A stretch of DNA of 30,264 nucleotides, taken from positions 1 through 30,264 of the forward strand of contig JBMOHS010000026.1 of the NCBI GenBank assembly GCA_049317725.1. The letters are read 5' to 3'. The DNA comes from CAIOZW01 sp049317725 (GTDB taxonomy: Bacteria > Acidobacteriota > Blastocatellia > RBC074). Positions 26,620 to 30,264 of this stretch are shown here, piece by piece (positions within the stretch are counted from its first letter, which is position 1; each line of letters starts with the position of its first letter). The translations under genes were made by a program, and so were the position numbers. The notes under the pieces were generated by a model. It had not been told where the DNA came from, searched no databases, and saw only the letters and a list, made by a program, of their open reading frames with translations.

Positions 26620-26647
26620 CACAAGTTGCACCCTGGGCTGGTATGCG

Positions 26648-26664
26648 GCGCCCCGTTGGGGCGC
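26648..26664. repeat. Right 7-bp triloop hairpin of the island
   Basis: GCGCCCC-GTT-GGGGCGC has the same stem and loop size as the left hairpin. The two stems differ at paired positions in a compensating way. Confidence 0.75.
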
Positions 26665-26702
26665 TAATGCCCCCTTTTTGGCACGAAATGTCCAAAGTCC
26701 AG

Positions 26703-26736
26703 ACCCTCCCCGCTGAAAGGCGGGGAGGGGGCGAAC
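26703..26736 (+). repeat. Right 34-nt direct repeat with internal hairpin
   Basis: Near-identical copy of the repeat at 26349-26382, in the same orientation. It closes the island on the side of the leftward operon. Confidence 0.8.
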
Positions 26737-26821
26737 CAAGGGAAGAAGTCGGAGAAGAAGTTGCGGAAGGAGAAAGGTGGGTGATCGATCTGGACAGGGC
26801 CGCGTGGAAGATCTCGTCCGA

Positions 26822-27439
26822 TCAGGCCAGCCGTCGGTTGATCTCGGCAAGGTACCCGCTGGCCTTCTCCGGGTTCGGAGCGGGCCCTTCCTGTGCGAGA
26901 AACCAAGCGGAGTAGAGCCACAAGAGGTCTCGCTCGAGAGGACTGTTGGCCCAGAGCCGGGCGTTGAGCTGCACTTGGCTCAAGTCGTAAGGCAGTTCGG
27001 GCACCCCCGTGGTCGGCAAGGGGGAGAGTCGAAAGTACATGACCGCGATCGTCGACGCTTCGCCGGTGGCCTCGGTACGTGGCAGTCCATCCGCTGTCGT
27101 CGATGGCTCTTTCGCCGGTTGGAGCCCCTTGGACAGGGAAGAGGGGACGGCTGGCGCTTTGCTGACACTTCCCTGTGTGGCGAGGAGAGTCGCCGTCACG
27201 CCCTCAATGGTTCGGGTACGCCCGGCCCGCGTTCCCGGACGAATCGTTATCGTTCCACTCAACTGCAGGCGAGACTTCTCCTCGCCCCGCTCAAGGGTGG
27301 CCCGGGTCGGCACAAACGTCAGCTCGACGGTTCGTCCGCCCGTGCCAGTCAGCGATCCGGTAAACCCCTTGCCAGCCGGCAGTGCGTGCAAGGTGTAGAG
27401 CTTCGGGCGATTGGCGCTTCTCTTCTGCATGCCGATCAT
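26822..27439 (-). CDS. Unknown protein, last gene of the GMC oxidoreductase operon
   Basis: The 205-residue product has no signal peptide. It has a beta-rich N-terminal half (about 13-90, with LYTLHALPAGKGFTGSLTG and TITIRPGTRAGRTRTIEG), a low-complexity Ser/Pro/Lys/Thr linker (about 90-130) and a helical C-terminal third (about 131-205, YDLSQVQLNARLWANSPLE). I do not recognise a family; it is not the usual small subunit 3 of gluconate 2-dehydrogenase. The ATG follows the GMC stop codon with no gap (TAG then ATG), with GGGGG about 9 nt upstream, so it is probably translated from the same mRNA. A second ATG at 27430 is possible. Confidence 0.65.
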   Translation of the reverse strand: MIGMQKRSANRPKLYTLHALPAGKGFTGSLTGTGGRTVELTFVPTRATLERGEEKSRLQLSGTITIRPGTRAGRTRTIEGVTATLLATQGSVSKAPAVPSSLSKGLQPAKEPSTTADGLPRTEATGEASTIAVMYFRLSPLPTTGVPELPYDLSQVQLNARLWANSPLERDLLWLYSAWFLAQEGPAPNPEKASGYLAEINRRLA

Positions 27440-29173
<1,734 letters not shown>

Positions 29174-29190
29174 GCTGAATCTCCTCAGGC

Positions 29191-30264
29191 TTACCGCGCG
29201 TGCGTCACGCGGTAGATGAAGCCCTTGTTGTCATCCGAAATGTAGAGGGCCCCATCCGGGCCCGTCACCAGACCCGCCGGGCGACCCAGCACCTGTCCGT
29301 CGGCCAGGAATCCAGTGACGAAGTCATCGAAGCCGACGACGCGATCCTGGCGGACTGTCACGCGGACGACCTTATGGCCGATCTTCTCCTTGCGCCCGGA
29401 GCCCGATCCGTGGAGTGCCACGTACATTGTCCGGAAATGAGCCGGGAACTGGTCGCCATCGTAAAAGGTCAACCCGATCGGGGAGAGGTGCGCCTGGAGC
29501 GCAAAGGCTGGCGGGATGGCGTCAGCGGCTTTCAGTGACCCTTTCGCTCCCGGCAGATCCGGGTTGGGCATGTTCTCCCCGACATAGTAGGGGAATCCGT
29601 AATGCTTGCCCCGCTCAATCAGGTTGATCTCGTCGGGTGGAAGGTCTTCGCCGAGCTTCTCCTGTCCCATATCGACAGCCCAGAGCTTGCCTGTCTTCGG
29701 ATCCCAATCGAAGCCGAGCGCGTTGCGGAGTCCACGGGCGAAGAACTGCTCTCCGCTGCCGTCCGCGTTGTAGCGCATGATCGCGGTTCGCCGCGGATCC
29801 TCTTCCTCGCACGAATTGCAGGATGAGCCGATCGAGACATACAACTTCCCGTCAGGGCCAAAATCGATCGTCCGCGTCCAGTGCGAAGTCGTCGAGACGG
29901 GCAGATCGATCACCTTCTCCGGCGACCCTGCGGCTTTCCCTTCGCTCACCTTGACCCGCAGGATCGCCGGGTTGGTGGCAATGTAGAGGTATCCTCCCCG
30001 AAAGGCGACGCTGTGCGGACGGGTCAATCCAGCCGCAATCACCTCCATCCCATCGGCGCGTCCATCCTTGTCGCGGTCCGGCAGGGCGACGACATCGCCT
30101 TTCGATTGACGGGCAATGTAGAGGACTCCATCTGGACTGACCGCCATCAGTCGACCGTTGGTCACTCCAGAGGCGTACACTCCCACCTGAAATCCTGCCG
30201 GCACCTTGAGCGGCGCTGGAGAAGGAGGCGCCGCTTCCGGGGTGGCCCCAGATTGACCAGATTG
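29191..30264 (-). CDS. PQQ-type sugar (sorbosone) dehydrogenase-like beta-propeller, 5' end cut by window edge
   Basis: The frame is open to base 30264, so the start lies outside the window. The GTG at 30204 is internal: 20 more residues, Gln/Ser/Gly/Pro/Ala-rich (ending SPAPLK), precede it, as expected for a linker after a signal peptide. The 337 residues from there form a six-bladed propeller of the glucose/sorbosone dehydrogenase superfamily. Propeller blades show repeated GPDGKLYVS, DGVLYIA and GPDGALYIS strands and the SCNSCEEEDPRR segment typical of this family. It is probably periplasmic. Whether PQQ is bound cannot be told here. It leads the operon with the GMC oxidoreductase after a 17-nt gap. 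Confidence 0.85.
   Translation of the reverse strand, partial: QSGQSGATPEAAPPSPAPLKVPAGFQVGVYASGVTNGRLMAVSPDGVLYIARQSKGDVVALPDRDKDGRADGMEVIAAGLTRPHSVAFRGGYLYIATNPAILRVKVSEGKAAGSPEKVIDLPVSTTSHWTRTIDFGPDGKLYVSIGSSCNSCEEEDPRRTAIMRYNADGSGEQFFARGLRNALGFDWDPKTGKLWAVDMGQEKLGEDLPPDEINLIERGKHYGFPYYVGENMPNPDLPGAKGSLKAADAIPPAFALQAHLSPIGLTFYDGDQFPAHFRTMYVALHGSGSGRKEKIGHKVVRVTVRQDRVVGFDDFVTGFLADGQVLGRPAGLVTGPDGALYISDDNKGFIYRVTHAR

Larger units (their letters stand above)
26363..26821. other. Gene-free region occupied mostly by an inverted composite repeat
   Basis: The 459-nt gap holds no credible gene. From 26349 to 26736, modules recur in mirror order: an outer GC hairpin, ACTTTGGACATTTC (26381-26394 and inverted at 26685-26698), a 7-bp hairpin followed by CCGCATA (26397-26419 and inverted at 26642-26664), a GAATGGA-type heptamer tandem (26434-26457 and inverted at 26587-26619), and a stem with CACAAG in its loop (26459-26477 and a counterpart near 26565-26587). 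The rest, 26737-26821, is purine-rich with no structure noted. Confidence 0.8.

Noticed and set aside
26180..26850. Several leftward frames of 88-171 codons across the repeat island
   Set aside because: They consist of translated hairpins and heptamer repeats (recurrent HSPFSI-like peptides). Such peptides are artefacts of dispersed intergenic repeats.

Overview
The window looks like a chromosomal segment of a GC-rich member of the Acidobacteriota. This is an inference. It rests on a very large Oar-type TonB-dependent receptor with an N-terminal carboxypeptidase-regulatory-like domain, a fused transaldolase/phosphoglucose isomerase, a fibronectin-III lipoprotein beside hslUV, and small membrane proteins of the kind seen in that phylum. 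No phage, insertion sequence transposase, CRISPR array or rRNA was found. Codon use looks even across the genes.

Layout. (1) 1-1338: aroA, minus strand, cut at the left edge. (2) 1720-2560: an RsbW-type anti-sigma kinase overlapping its STAS antagonist. (3) 2606-7512, minus strand: hslV-hslU, an FN3 lipoprotein and gdhA. (4) 7804-8811: gapA with a strong terminator, then tRNA-Gly(CCC) on the minus strand. (5) 9234-11713: a DUF374 acyltransferase, two small membrane proteins and recO. (6) 11797-14577: pyruvate phosphate dikinase, with terminator. (7) 15006-18176: the TonB-dependent receptor, with a hairpin terminator. (8) 18308-23515, minus strand: gluconokinase, transaldolase/PGI fusion and Tat-exported superoxide dismutase. 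(9) 23659-26362: a secreted unknown protein, an RluA-type pseudouridine synthase on the minus strand, and an exported double VOC protein. (10) 26349-26736: a composite inverted repeat island with no gene. (11) 26822-30264, minus strand: a sorbosone-dehydrogenase-like beta-propeller (cut at the right edge), a GMC oxidoreductase and an unknown protein.

Much of the segment serves central carbon flow. gapA and ppdK act in lower glycolysis and gluconeogenesis. Gluconokinase plus Tal-Pgi link gluconate and the pentose-phosphate pathway to glucose-6-phosphate. The propeller dehydrogenase and GMC oxidoreductase at the right end could oxidise sugars, possibly supplying aldonates to gluconokinase; that link is speculative. 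gdhA joins carbon to nitrogen metabolism.

The most unusual material is non-coding. First, an island of about 390 bp has modules repeated in the same order in inverted orientation, bounded by 34-nt direct repeats, with two hairpins that differ by compensating base changes. Second, an array of ATAGG then CCTAT pentamers fills the space between two divergent promoters. Third, several genes (hslV, gluconokinase, the 208-residue secreted protein, probably recO and rluA) have a -10 box only 6-9 nt before the start codon, which predicts leaderless mRNAs. Fourth, a consensus promoter leads into a structured leader and a cytosine-free purine-rich tract before a membrane-protein pair.
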